Shown piece after piece: positions 8,585 through 15,749 of a stretch of DNA of 31,245 nt (positions are counted from its first letter, which is position 1; each line of letters begins with the position of its first letter). A program made the position numbers and the translations under genes. Location: assembly GCA_910578885.1 (NCBI GenBank), contig CAJTSH010000033.1, positions 1 to 31,245 on the forward strand, written 5' to 3'. Source of the stretch: an uncultured Lachnospiraceae bacterium (lineage in GTDB: Bacteria; Bacillota; Clostridia; Lachnospirales; Lachnospiraceae). Under the pieces are notes generated by a model that ran no database searches, was not told the origin of the DNA, and was given only the letters and a program-made list of their open reading frames with translations.

Positions 8585-8606
8585 TGAAATAAAAACTTTT
8601 TTATAT

Positions 8607-8634
8607 ATTATAACAAATTCGTGCAGATTGACAA
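8607..8634 (-). promoter_or_regulatory. Possible second, distal promoter of the Panacea operon
   Basis: TTGTCA (8629-8634) and TATAAT (8607-8612) are spaced by 16 bases on the minus strand. The -35 hexamer lies inside the palindrome at 8623-8652, so a protein bound there could control it. Confidence 0.45.
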
Positions 8635-8652
8635 TCTAATTGTCAATGCTGC
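8623..8652. repeat. Near-perfect palindrome between psd and the Panacea promoters
   Basis: GCAG-ATTGACAAT, a 3-base centre CTA, then ATTGTCAAT-g-CTGC. The inner 9-base arms are perfect and the outer 4 bases pair with one bulge. On the psd transcript it could form a hairpin, but the following bases (ACGAATTTG) are not a proper terminator tail. The overlap with a -35 hexamer suggests an operator. Confidence 0.65.
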
Positions 8653-8727
8653 AAAACAAATAAAAATAATTCATATGCCATCATACTGCTCAAGCTCATT
8701 CGTCCCTATCTTAATTCGCCGTCTTCA

Positions 8728-9591
8728 TCAACGGGAAACCCCGATTTTTTCTCCCATTTTTACAATCGTCTCAATCCCACGAGATGAATTTAACAAGATA
8801 TCCTCATCAATGACCGCCCGATTCTTCTCCAGACAAAGAATTACCGTAGAGCCGCCAAATTCAAACCGTCCTTTTTCCTCTCCGCGCTTTACTTCCTTCC
8901 TCTCATGATAATTCACAATTCTTCCCACAAGCAGCGCGCCGACTTCCATCATCAGAATCCGTCCAAAATTCTGGCTCTTTAAAATTGAAAATTCCCTCGT
9001 ATTTTCTTTATAGATAGGATACACGTCATTTGCCAGAGGATTTACCGTGTGGAATACGCCCGGAATGCGGTAATTTTTTGATTTCAAACCGTCATCCACG
9101 TAACAATAGCGATGATAATCGTCAACAGCCAGCCGGAACACCAAAAGCTGTCCGCCCTCATAATGCTTCGCCAATTTCCGGCTTCTCAACAGACTTTCCA
9201 TGCTGTACTCCGTATCCTTTATCACAAAACGGGATCCCTGGCTGATTGGATACACGCTCAGCTTACTGTCACAAGGCGCAATCAGATGTGTCTTCTCCCA
9301 ATCTATTTTCCGGCATTCCGGCTTAATCTTTCTCGTAAAAAATTCATTAAAGGAACGGTAGTCTGACATTTCATATTCCGACAAGTCTATGCCGCTTTTT
9401 TTCATAAACGGACCGATGATCCATCTTGACGTAGAGCTGTCCAGAAACTTTCCGGCCACAATTGATATCCGGGGCTTTATTAGAACAGACAGCATCCCCC
9501 TTCCTATACGGGTCTGGTAGAGAAACGCAAGCGCCTTATCCTGCGTATCATTCTTCACGATTTCACAACCTTCTCTGTCTACACATTTCAT
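8728..9591 (-). CDS. psd: Phosphatidylserine decarboxylase proenzyme
   Basis: A 287-residue proenzyme that makes phosphatidylethanolamine from phosphatidylserine on the inner membrane face. Self-cleavage at the Ser of a GGST motif (residues 246-249; LGST in many relatives) gives a C-terminal subunit with the pyruvoyl cofactor. The Asp of APCDS (residue 108) fits the acidic member of the processing triad. The motif DYHRYCYVDDG (about 158-168) keeps the first His, but the position matching the second His of E. coli DYHRVH is Cys163. It is the last gene of a four-gene operon and directly follows pssA, whose product is its substrate. The start ATG at 9591 has a GAGGGAAATGAGG region upstream. Confidence 0.93.
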   Translation of the reverse strand: MKCVDREGCEIVKNDTQDKALAFLYQTRIGRGMLSVLIKPRISIVAGKFLDSSTSRWIIGPFMKKSGIDLSEYEMSDYRSFNEFFTRKIKPECRKIDWEKTHLIAPCDSKLSVYPISQGSRFVIKDTEYSMESLLRSRKLAKHYEGGQLLVFRLAVDDYHRYCYVDDGLKSKNYRIPGVFHTVNPLANDVYPIYKENTREFSILKSQNFGRILMMEVGALLVGRIVNYHERKEVKRGEEKGRFEFGGSTVILCLEKNRAVIDEDILLNSSRGIETIVKMGEKIGVSR

Positions 9592-9680
9592 GCCTCATTT
9601 CCCTCCATTGTATGCATATTTGCCTCTTTCCGGCATGCTTTTCACGCCATCATGCAGATTTTGGCGTTTTACTTCCAAAC

Positions 9681-10373
9681 TTACTCCAGCCATTTCTCCT
9701 GCAATTTCTGCAGCAGCGGCATTTCATTGACAGGTTTTTGGATAATACGATATCTTGAAAACAAAAGGATTACAATTACAGCTATGGCAACGATTGTAAC
9801 AAGTACAGCCAATTGTTTATTTGAGGGCTTCCTCAATTTAAAATTCACGATAAACAGCGTTCCCACAATCAGCAGCGTTGCGAGCAGAATCCACCGGAAC
9901 GTCCACTGAGAAATGCAGAAATTCAGCAGGAATACAAGCGGCAATACAATTGCCATCGTTGTAATCGGCAGCCCGTGGTAAAATTTATTTGCCCCCTCCT
10001 CTTCTCTCTGACGGTTCGTTTCCAATACATTGAAAAATCCCAGACGGATTACGGAGCAGATGCAGTAATAAACAATAGCGATTCCGCCGACAATTCCCCT
10101 CACTCCAAGTAAATAACAGATGGTCGCCGGAAATATGCCAAAGCATACCACATCGCAAAGAGAATCAATCTGCATTCCAAAAAGCTTCTCGTCACTCGTC
10201 CGATTCTTCTTCGTTCTTGCAATCTTACCGTCAAACATATCACAAAGCCCTGATATTGCCAGACAGACAATTGCGGTCCGATATCTGCCGTCGATTGCCT
10301 GCGTCATGCCAAATACCGAACAAGCGAGACTGGCATAGGTCAACACCACTGTATAATCATAAAATCCTATCAT
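9681..10373 (-). CDS. pssA: CDP-diacylglycerol--serine O-phosphatidyltransferase
   Basis: An integral membrane CDP-alcohol phosphatidyltransferase of 230 residues that makes phosphatidylserine from CDP-diacylglycerol and serine. The signature is D-x2-DG-x2-AR ... G-x3-D-x3-D, seen as DMFDGKIAR followed after 12 residues by GMQIDSLCD. The spacer is longer than the usual 8 residues, a form I believe is seen in Clostridial PssA proteins. Several hydrophobic helices follow, and the C-terminus ends in a basic, soluble tail. The ATG at 10373 with AAAGGA upstream fits best; a 9-residue longer form would overlap the upstream gene. It lies 1 bp after the YbhN-like gene and 89 bp before psd, which uses its product, making the serine-specific assignment likely. 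Confidence 0.88.
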   Translation of the reverse strand: MIGFYDYTVVLTYASLACSVFGMTQAIDGRYRTAIVCLAISGLCDMFDGKIARTKKNRTSDEKLFGMQIDSLCDVVCFGIFPATICYLLGVRGIVGGIAIVYYCICSVIRLGFFNVLETNRQREEEGANKFYHGLPITTMAIVLPLVFLLNFCISQWTFRWILLATLLIVGTLFIVNFKLRKPSNKQLAVLVTIVAIAVIVILLFSRYRIIQKPVNEMPLLQKLQEKWLE

Positions 10374-10374
10374 T

Positions 10375-11403
10375 TTATTTTTCCTTTCTCTCCCGCCCAA
10401 TCGTAAGATGAGCTACTATCGTTAGTAATGCACTGATAATCAGCTCTGTATAATAACTAAGCCCTCTGCTGACCACCATTGCCGGTAAGGTAATGCTTCC
10501 GAAAATAGGAAGGAACATGGATAAAAACAATCTCTCGCTGATTCCCATGCCCCCCGGCAGCGGAAGCATATCGACGGCCACCGAGATCATTCCCTGCAGA
10601 ACAACAATCGTCACCATTCCATGTCCCTGCATACCAAAAGAACGGTACACCAGATACGTGACGAAAAACAACAGCAGACGCTGAAACAAGGTAATTACAA
10701 ATGCGTTCCATACCACCAGCTTATGCGCCGCAAAATATGCGGCCACGTCCTGATACTGCTCCATCGCACGGCGAACCTTTTCCAGATAATAATCCTGCCG
10801 TTTCACCAGATGAAGCTTCCCCAGTCCCCGGATCAATGCTATCAAAATTTCCCTTGCCATTGTCGGGTGAAATACCAGCAGCATCATGAAGCTGACACAA
10901 AAAACATTAAGGGCAAGTCCCAAATAGCACCAGCCCGCCACAGGCTGAAGATACTTCATAATCTCTGCCGGACGGATGAGAAAGACTGCAATGCCGATAA
11001 CCACTAACACCAGTTTATAGGTAATCGTAACAATCATCAAGACCAACGTTGATACCGGTATCGGAATCTTGTCTTTTTTCATATAGTAAATCTGCGCCGG
11101 CTGCCCTCCGGTCGCCGAAGGAGTGATGCAGCTAAAGAAAAATCCCACAAATGAATACAAAAAACAGTGCAAGAGCCGAACCTTTTGTTTGATTGTATGC
11201 ATCATGTAATAAATAATGACAGATTCACTCCCGATGAAAAATACCACGCATACGATTGCCAAAAGCCAATATCGGATATCCGCATTTTTGATATAGGAAA
11301 GCAGCTCGCCCATATCCTGCCCCCCAAACACGCAGTAAATAGTAATGCTGAATACTGCTGCAAGAAATAATCCGTTTAGAATGCTCTTTTTTTTACTCAT
11401 CAT
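10375..11403 (-). CDS. YbhN/MprF-N-terminal-like (UPF0104, flippase-like) membrane protein
   Basis: A polytopic membrane protein of 342 residues without a soluble catalytic domain. It matches the lysylphosphatidylglycerol-synthase transmembrane family (UPF0104, the flippase half of MprF and the AglD/YbhN proteins). Recognisable parts are the conserved SFVGFFFSCITPSATGGQPAQIYYM stretch (about residue 84), which includes the family motif T-P-x-x-x-G-G-x-P, and the late PLPGGMGISERLF motif. MprF homologues move aminoacyl lipids across the membrane, but no aminoacyl transferase is present here, so the substrate is unknown; a phospholipid of this operon is a fair guess. Two tandem ATG codons overlap the end of the PAP2 gene by 11 bp, implying translational coupling, and pssA starts 1 bp after it. 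Confidence 0.82.
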   Translation of the reverse strand: MMSKKKSILNGLFLAAVFSITIYCVFGGQDMGELLSYIKNADIRYWLLAIVCVVFFIGSESVIIYYMMHTIKQKVRLLHCFLYSFVGFFFSCITPSATGGQPAQIYYMKKDKIPIPVSTLVLMIVTITYKLVLVVIGIAVFLIRPAEIMKYLQPVAGWCYLGLALNVFCVSFMMLLVFHPTMAREILIALIRGLGKLHLVKRQDYYLEKVRRAMEQYQDVAAYFAAHKLVVWNAFVITLFQRLLLFFVTYLVYRSFGMQGHGMVTIVVLQGMISVAVDMLPLPGGMGISERLFLSMFLPIFGSITLPAMVVSRGLSYYTELIISALLTIVAHLTIGRERKEK

Positions 11404-12112
11404 AATATTTCACCCCAAACACCTTTCTGCCAATGCGGTCAAACACCCTTTCCAGCCTGCGGAAAAACTCCGTATGCGTGGTGATGAAATAACAGAATTC
11501 CGCAATCAGGATTCCCCCAGGTATATCTACCAGATAATGCTGCTTGGTAAACTGTGTGGACATGCAGACCAGTATCGCAAAGATACAGGAAAATGCTTTG
11601 TACCAGACAGGAATCTTTTTGCTCTTTCTAATTCCGATAAAACAGAACCAGCTTACCATACAATGTATAGAAGGAAACAGATTTGTCGGGGCGTCAAGGG
11701 AATAAACCAAACGCATGAGCCAGCTAAAAAAATCACTGCCGTATACCTCGGGCCTTACATTCGTCGTGGGCATCCAGATAAAAAATACAACGCAGAATAA
11801 TCTTGCCATCATATCTGCAGTCACAAACCGATACCAGCGCTCTTTCCCCTCTCTGGCAATCAGAATATAATTTAATCCCCAGAATGCAAAACAGACGACA
11901 TAAATCAGCACCCATTCCTTTATGAATGGAATCTTACGATCCAATTCGCTGGTCAAATCATAGTGATAAGCATTTCTCAGCAGAATCTGCGTTCCTGTAT
12001 AGATTAAATTATTGAAAATACCGCAGGCTGCAAGCGAAAGGACACCGTATTCCGGCAGCCATCTGCTGATATTCTTATGATACCACTTTCCTAAAGTTGT
12101 TTCGTCTTTCAT
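11393..12112 (-). CDS. PAP2-superfamily phosphatase / lipid phosphotransferase
   Basis: A 239-residue membrane protein with about six hydrophobic segments and PAP2 active-site motifs. NVRPEV corresponds to the RP of motif C1, although the usual upstream Lys is not evident. LFPSIH is motif C2, with the catalytic-type His. STQFTKQHYLVD is motif C3, with the second His and the Asp. The PSIH and KQHY spelling resembles the IPC/sphingomyelin-synthase-like PAP2 branch. Members hydrolyse or transfer phosphate or phosphoalcohol groups on lipids at the outer membrane face. As first gene of the PE operon it may act as a phosphatidate, PGP or undecaprenyl-PP phosphatase; sequence alone does not decide. 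The ribosome site is weak (AGGAAAAG). The last codons overlap the next gene. Confidence 0.82.
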   Translation of the reverse strand: MKDETTLGKWYHKNISRWLPEYGVLSLAACGIFNNLIYTGTQILLRNAYHYDLTSELDRKIPFIKEWVLIYVVCFAFWGLNYILIAREGKERWYRFVTADMMARLFCVVFFIWMPTTNVRPEVYGSDFFSWLMRLVYSLDAPTNLFPSIHCMVSWFCFIGIRKSKKIPVWYKAFSCIFAILVCMSTQFTKQHYLVDIPGGILIAEFCYFITTHTEFFRRLERVFDRIGRKVFGVKYYDE

Positions 12113-12281
12113 TTCTTCTTTTCCTAATCTTATTGTGACAGCTCATCCTTCCGTTTCACTGTTACATCTTTTTCTTGCGCAACTGTGGCCGCAGCCTTAT
12201 GCACGACTATGATTTTATCATACATTTATTAAAATTTCCTTAACTTTTGTTTTGTTTTTCTTAAGTGTAATATTAAAATAT

Positions 12282-12295
12282 TGGAATTGTTTCCA
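12282..12295. promoter_or_regulatory. Small palindrome TGGAA-N4-TTCCA before the PE operon
   Basis: TGGAATTGTTTCCA is a dyad with 5-base arms lying about 170 bases upstream of the PAP2 gene and just beyond the ilvE terminator. It resembles a weak catabolite-response (cre) element but lacks the central CG. The remaining 12113-12281 stretch is AT-rich and shows no gene and no convincing promoter. Confidence 0.25.
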
Positions 12296-12302
12296 GTATT
12301 AT

Positions 12303-12341
12303 AAAAAAACGTGATGACCAGAATTTCCTAATCACCACGTT
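12303..12341 (-). terminator. Intrinsic terminator of ilvE
   Basis: The minus strand has AACGTGGTGAT pairing with the GTCATCACGTT region, with a few G-T pairs, followed directly by a run of T. It lies 26 bases beyond the ilvE stop and separates ilvE from the PE operon. Confidence 0.85.
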
Positions 12342-12366
12342 CTTGCACTTCTGCGTTATCTTGCAA

Positions 12367-13392
12367 TTAACAAATTGTCTTAATCCATCCTTCCGGCGCC
12401 TCGATATGCCCCATCTGAATTCCGGTTAATGTATCGTATAATTTCTTTGTAACATCTCCCATCACATCCATTCCGCTTGGGAAGCAGATTTCTTTGTCTT
12501 TATTTACAACCTTACCCACAGGAGAAATAACTGCTGCGGTTCCACATAAGCCCGCTTCCACAAAATCCTGCAATTCATCATAATATACCTCTCTGTGCTC
12601 TACCGTCATTCCAAGGTAATGCTCTGCCACATACATAATGGAACGGCGTGTAATAGACGGAAGGATAGAATCAGACTTCGGCGTTACCAGTTTATTGTCC
12701 TTCGTCACGAAGATAAAGTTTGCTCCGCCCGTCTCTTCTACCTTCGTTCTGGTCTGAGGATCTAAGTACATGTTTTCATCAAATCCTTCCTCATGCGCAG
12801 ACACAATTGCATGAAGGCTCATTGCATAATTCAATCCGGCTTTGATGTGTCCGGTTCCATGCGGCGCCGCACGGTCAAAATCACTGACGCGAATTGTAAG
12901 AGGCTTTGCTCCTCCTTTAAAATATGGTCCTACCGGAGTGACAAATATACGGAACTGATACTCGTCCGCCGGCTTTACGCCGATAACCGGATTCGTTCCC
13001 ATCATGTAAGGACGGATATAAAGCGTAGCGCCCGAACCATAGGGCGGAACATACTCCATATTCGCTTTTACCACCTGCTCGATAGCATCTATAAATCTAT
13101 CCTCCGGAAATACCGGCATCTCCAGTCTCCTTGCAGAATCTGCAAGACGGCTTGCGTTTAAGTCCGGACGGAAAGTGACGGTACGCCCATCCTCTGTAGT
13201 ATACGCCTTCAATCCTTCAAAGATTGTCTGTGCATACTGAAATACGCCCGCACATTCGTTCAACACGATGTTAGCGTCGTCTATAATTGCTCCCTCGTCC
13301 CATGCACCATTCTTGTAATTGGACACATATCTTTTCTCTGTCTGCATATAGCCAAAGCCTAGATTTGCCCAGTCCAGATTCTTCTTTTCCAT
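12367..13392 (-). CDS. ilvE: Branched-chain amino acid aminotransferase (class IV PLP enzyme)
   Basis: A 341-residue branched-chain aminotransferase of the longer type related to eukaryotic BCAT, interconverting Leu, Ile and Val with their 2-oxo acids using 2-oxoglutarate/glutamate. The PLP lysine is K184 in GTGHIKAGLNYA. Other family landmarks are FEGLKAY (about residue 58), LYIRPYMMGT and the ETGGANFIFV segment. The ATG at 13392 is preceded by GGAGGAAG; a longer frame reaching 13650 would run into the ABC permease gene and was rejected. It has its own promoter and terminator, so it appears monocistronic. A 33-codon overlapping upstream frame is noted separately. Confidence 0.95.
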   Translation of the reverse strand: MEKKNLDWANLGFGYMQTEKRYVSNYKNGAWDEGAIIDDANIVLNECAGVFQYAQTIFEGLKAYTTEDGRTVTFRPDLNASRLADSARRLEMPVFPEDRFIDAIEQVVKANMEYVPPYGSGATLYIRPYMMGTNPVIGVKPADEYQFRIFVTPVGPYFKGGAKPLTIRVSDFDRAAPHGTGHIKAGLNYAMSLHAIVSAHEEGFDENMYLDPQTRTKVEETGGANFIFVTKDNKLVTPKSDSILPSITRRSIMYVAEHYLGMTVEHREVYYDELQDFVEAGLCGTAAVISPVGKVVNKDKEICFPSGMDVMGDVTKKLYDTLTGIQMGHIEAPEGWIKTIC

Positions 13393-13468
13393 AATAAACT
13401 TCCTCCATTCATAAGTTCTATGATTGCAGTATATCGGGAAGATACGCTGTAACTGTTCATTTTTTCCT

Positions 13469-13497
13469 ATTGTAGTACAGCATTTTTCATTTGTCCA
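13469..13497 (-). promoter_or_regulatory. Promoter of ilvE
   Basis: TGGACA (13492-13497) and TACAAT (13469-13474) on the minus strand with a 17-base spacer, about 75 bases before the ilvE start. Confidence 0.65.
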
Positions 13498-13511
13498 GTC
13501 TTTCATTTCTG

Positions 13512-14696
13512 TTATAGGTACATAATTTTCTCGCTGTCGAATATCTTTGCAAGTCCTCCAGCCAAAATCAAGGTATAGACCAGATTGCTTACCAGTGTAA
13601 TTACAATATTCATCGGCAGATAAGTAAAGCCGAACACGCCGTTCATACACTGCACACTATTATAAAACGGTATCAGGTAAAAATACCATTCTGTAGGCGC
13701 GCCATCGGTCATCATGGACGTAACCGCAACCACCATGACAATAATCATCAGCGGCATAATCGCATTGCTTGCCTCTTTGACGCTCTTAGAAAATGCAGAT
13801 ATCACCGACAACGCCGCAACAATCACCAATACCGTCGTCAAAATCACAAGCAGCAGCATCGCATAATCTGTCGCCGTGTAAACACTTGCACTCAACGTAT
13901 CTGATGCGCCCGCCATCATACTTGGCAATGAAAGCATGGTTCCGACAAAACTGGATATTCCGCTCAATAATCCGATAATGCTAAGACTGATAATCTTACC
14001 TAATGCAAGATGGCTCCGTTTCATCGGCGTAACTAAGAGCGTTGCAATCGTTCCTCTCTCCTTCTCGCCTGCGATAGATTCCGGCGCTATTGCCATACAG
14101 CCGCTGAATAAAAAGATCATCATCAACATCGGCAGCATCATTGAGAAAAACTGTCCCGTCTCATCCTTTTCCGATGCCAGATCATAGTCGTCTTCCCCTG
14201 CATTGATATCAAATTTATTTGCAAGCAGAGCCTCATATGTATCAAATGCCTCCGTCATCATCCGATATGCTGAATTGGACCCTGTGTTCGTGGAATTATA
14301 GTACATTGCAATCAGCGGCGCCGCCTCGGAGCCTGCATTCATAGAATCGTAGGCTGCAACTGCTGCATCAAAATCCTCGGGAAATACCAGCAAAAGATCC
14401 AGTTCCTTATTTGCGATCAGCTCCTTTATGGCTTCCCGCTCTCCCTTTTCTGTCTTTTCCACCTCTACCGGCATTTCCTCAAGCATCATCTGCGCAGACT
14501 GCGGCAGATTTTCCGCATAAATCTGATAGACATAATCCTCACTGGTTTCAAACTGGTTCATAATCCCCTGTCCCATAAACGTGTACAGCACATAAATCAT
14601 GAGTCCCGGCAGGAGCACTGTGGTAAACACCAGCCGCTTGTCTCCAAAAAATCTCACAAACTCTTTTTTAATAATTGTCAGCATATTATTTCTCAT
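13512..14696 (-). CDS. NatB-type ABC-2 transporter permease
   Basis: A 394-residue ABC-2 family permease. The N-terminal helix is followed by a large extracytoplasmic domain (about residues 50-180) and then five or so C-terminal helices. The cytosolic motif PESIAGEKERGTIATLLVTP is typical of NatB/CcmB-like exporters of the Na+ efflux group, although substrates in this family vary and cannot be deduced. The start overlaps the stop of the ATPase gene by 4 bp (ATGA), so the two are translationally coupled and form one transporter. The hydrophobic core, especially GCMAIAPESI, follows the NatB pattern. No accessory regulator gene is adjacent. Confidence 0.88.
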   Translation of the reverse strand: MRNNMLTIIKKEFVRFFGDKRLVFTTVLLPGLMIYVLYTFMGQGIMNQFETSEDYVYQIYAENLPQSAQMMLEEMPVEVEKTEKGEREAIKELIANKELDLLLVFPEDFDAAVAAYDSMNAGSEAAPLIAMYYNSTNTGSNSAYRMMTEAFDTYEALLANKFDINAGEDDYDLASEKDETGQFFSMMLPMLMMIFLFSGCMAIAPESIAGEKERGTIATLLVTPMKRSHLALGKIISLSIIGLLSGISSFVGTMLSLPSMMAGASDTLSASVYTATDYAMLLLVILTTVLVIVAALSVISAFSKSVKEASNAIMPLMIIVMVVAVTSMMTDGAPTEWYFYLIPFYNSVQCMNGVFGFTYLPMNIVITLVSNLVYTLILAGGLAKIFDSEKIMYL

Positions 14697-15475
14697 ACTG
14701 TCTCACCTACCGTTTCCTCATATATTTCAAAGAATCTATCCTCTAAGGATTTCTCTTTTGTGATATCTGATAAATCATCACACAGAATCATTTTTCCGTT
14801 TATGATAATCCCCACACGGTCACAGATTTTCTCTATCAAACTGAAAATATGTGTCGATACGAGAATGCTCTTCCCATCCTTTTTCATTTCCAGCAAAAAG
14901 TCGGTCACTACCTTTGCCGTAATGACGTCCAGTCCATTGGTCGGCTCGTCAAATATAATAATTTCCGGGTCGTGTACCAGCGAAATCACCAGCGATACCT
15001 TCTGCTTCATTCCAGTCGAAAGATTTCCCACCTTTACTTCCGCAAATTGAGAAATACCGAAGCGGTCGAACATTTTCTGTTTCCGTTCCTCCCGGACCGA
15101 AGGCTCTACTCCATATAAGTCAGAAAAAAAATCATATAGATAGTTTGGTGTAAAAAACTGCTCCAGTTTCAGTTCACTGGTCAAAAATCCGATCTTGCTC
15201 CGAACTTCCTCGGGATTCTTCACAATACTGCTCCCGTCAATCACCGCATCCCCCTGATCCGGCTTAATCAATGTCGCCAACATTCGAAGCGTCGTTGTCT
15301 TTCCGGCGCCGTTTGGTCCCAGCAATCCGAACACCTCTCCCCGATATGCGGTAAACGACAGATGATTTACTGCAATACGCTTCTTTTCATTTGTTTTTTC
15401 CAGCTTCTGCTGCTTCTTTGAAAGCGTAAACGTCTTGCCCAGACTCTCCACCTTTAATATTTCTTCCACTAACAT
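14693..15475 (-). CDS. NatA-type ABC transporter ATP-binding protein
   Basis: A 260-residue ATPase subunit. It has Walker A GLLGPNGAGKTT (about residue 50), the signature LSTGMKQKVSL, Walker B IIIFDEPTNGLD and the switch His in STHIF. The order and the EPTNGLD spelling match the drug/Na+ export group (NatA, CcmA-like). It pairs with the permease that starts within its stop codon. The ATG at 15475 has AAGGAGGG just upstream. A promoter at 15625-15653 would give a 5' UTR of about 140 bases made largely of four hairpins sharing one loop sequence, which may control the operon. Confidence 0.93.
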   Translation of the reverse strand: MLVEEILKVESLGKTFTLSKKQQKLEKTNEKKRIAVNHLSFTAYRGEVFGLLGPNGAGKTTTLRMLATLIKPDQGDAVIDGSSIVKNPEEVRSKIGFLTSELKLEQFFTPNYLYDFFSDLYGVEPSVREERKQKMFDRFGISQFAEVKVGNLSTGMKQKVSLVISLVHDPEIIIFDEPTNGLDVITAKVVTDFLLEMKKDGKSILVSTHIFSLIEKICDRVGIIINGKMILCDDLSDITKEKSLEDRFFEIYEETVGETV

Positions 15476-15494
15476 TTCCCTCCTTATCGTCTAT

Positions 15495-15610
15495 GAAGCT
15501 GTTTCTGCTTCGCAAAATATAGCTTCTGAGAATCCCGGTTCTGGATTCTCAGAAAAGGCGCTGGTTCTGCGCCGTCCATCCGATTATGTGAAGCCAGTTT
15601 TGCTTCGCAT
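15495..15610 (-). repeat. Four consecutive hairpins with near-identical 7-nt loops in the natA leader
   Basis: Read on the minus (transcript) strand from the 5' side: a 9-bp stem with loop AAAACTG (15586-15610), a 5-bp GGCGC stem with loop AGAACCA (15557-15573), a 12-bp stem with loop AGAACCG (15524-15554), and a 5-bp GAAGC stem with loop AGAAACA (15495-15511). The first and last also share their stem and flank sequence (GCGAAGC...GCTTC), so they look duplicated. All arms except one G-T pair are perfect. The stems differ while the loops agree, which suggests the loop is recognised. Alternatively this is an interspersed palindromic repeat. Confidence 0.8.
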
Positions 15611-15624
15611 AATATGTACAATGT

Positions 15625-15653
15625 ATATTATCATAGGCAGCCGCACACATCAA
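15625..15653 (-). promoter_or_regulatory. Putative promoter of the natAB operon
   Basis: TTGATG (15648-15653) and TAATAT (15625-15630) on the minus strand with a 17-base spacer. The -10 hexamer is only a 4 of 6 match. Transcripts starting near 15618 would include all four heptaloop hairpins. Confidence 0.45.
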
Positions 15654-15685
15654 GCATGAAAAGCATCCACCTTTTCCCAAAACAG

Positions 15686-15721
15686 AAAAAGACTTCTTCT
15701 GCCACTCCGACAAAAGAAGCC
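15686..15721 (-). terminator. Terminator of the DUF4190 gene pair
   Basis: On the minus strand GGCTTCTTTTGTC pairs with GGCAGAAGAAGTC (a few G-T pairs) and is followed by TTTTTCTGTTTT. It lies about 30 bases after the stop of the second DUF4190 gene. Confidence 0.75.
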
Positions 15722-15749
15722 TTCTTACTCAACTCATAATGTTTCAAAA

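Noticed and set aside
12282..12295. A firm CcpA cre site before the PE operon
   Set aside because: The palindrome lacks the central CG of cre and is far from the start, so only a low-confidence dyad is listed.
13393..13650. N-terminal extension of IlvE by 86 residues
   Set aside because: It covers the ilvE promoter and the end of the ABC permease gene in another frame; the enzyme family starts at 13392.
15495..15610. CRISPR array or ANTAR-type twin hairpins
   Set aside because: The units differ in stem sequence and spacing, so no CRISPR; the loops have 7 bases and lack the A1/G4 hexaloop of ANTAR targets.
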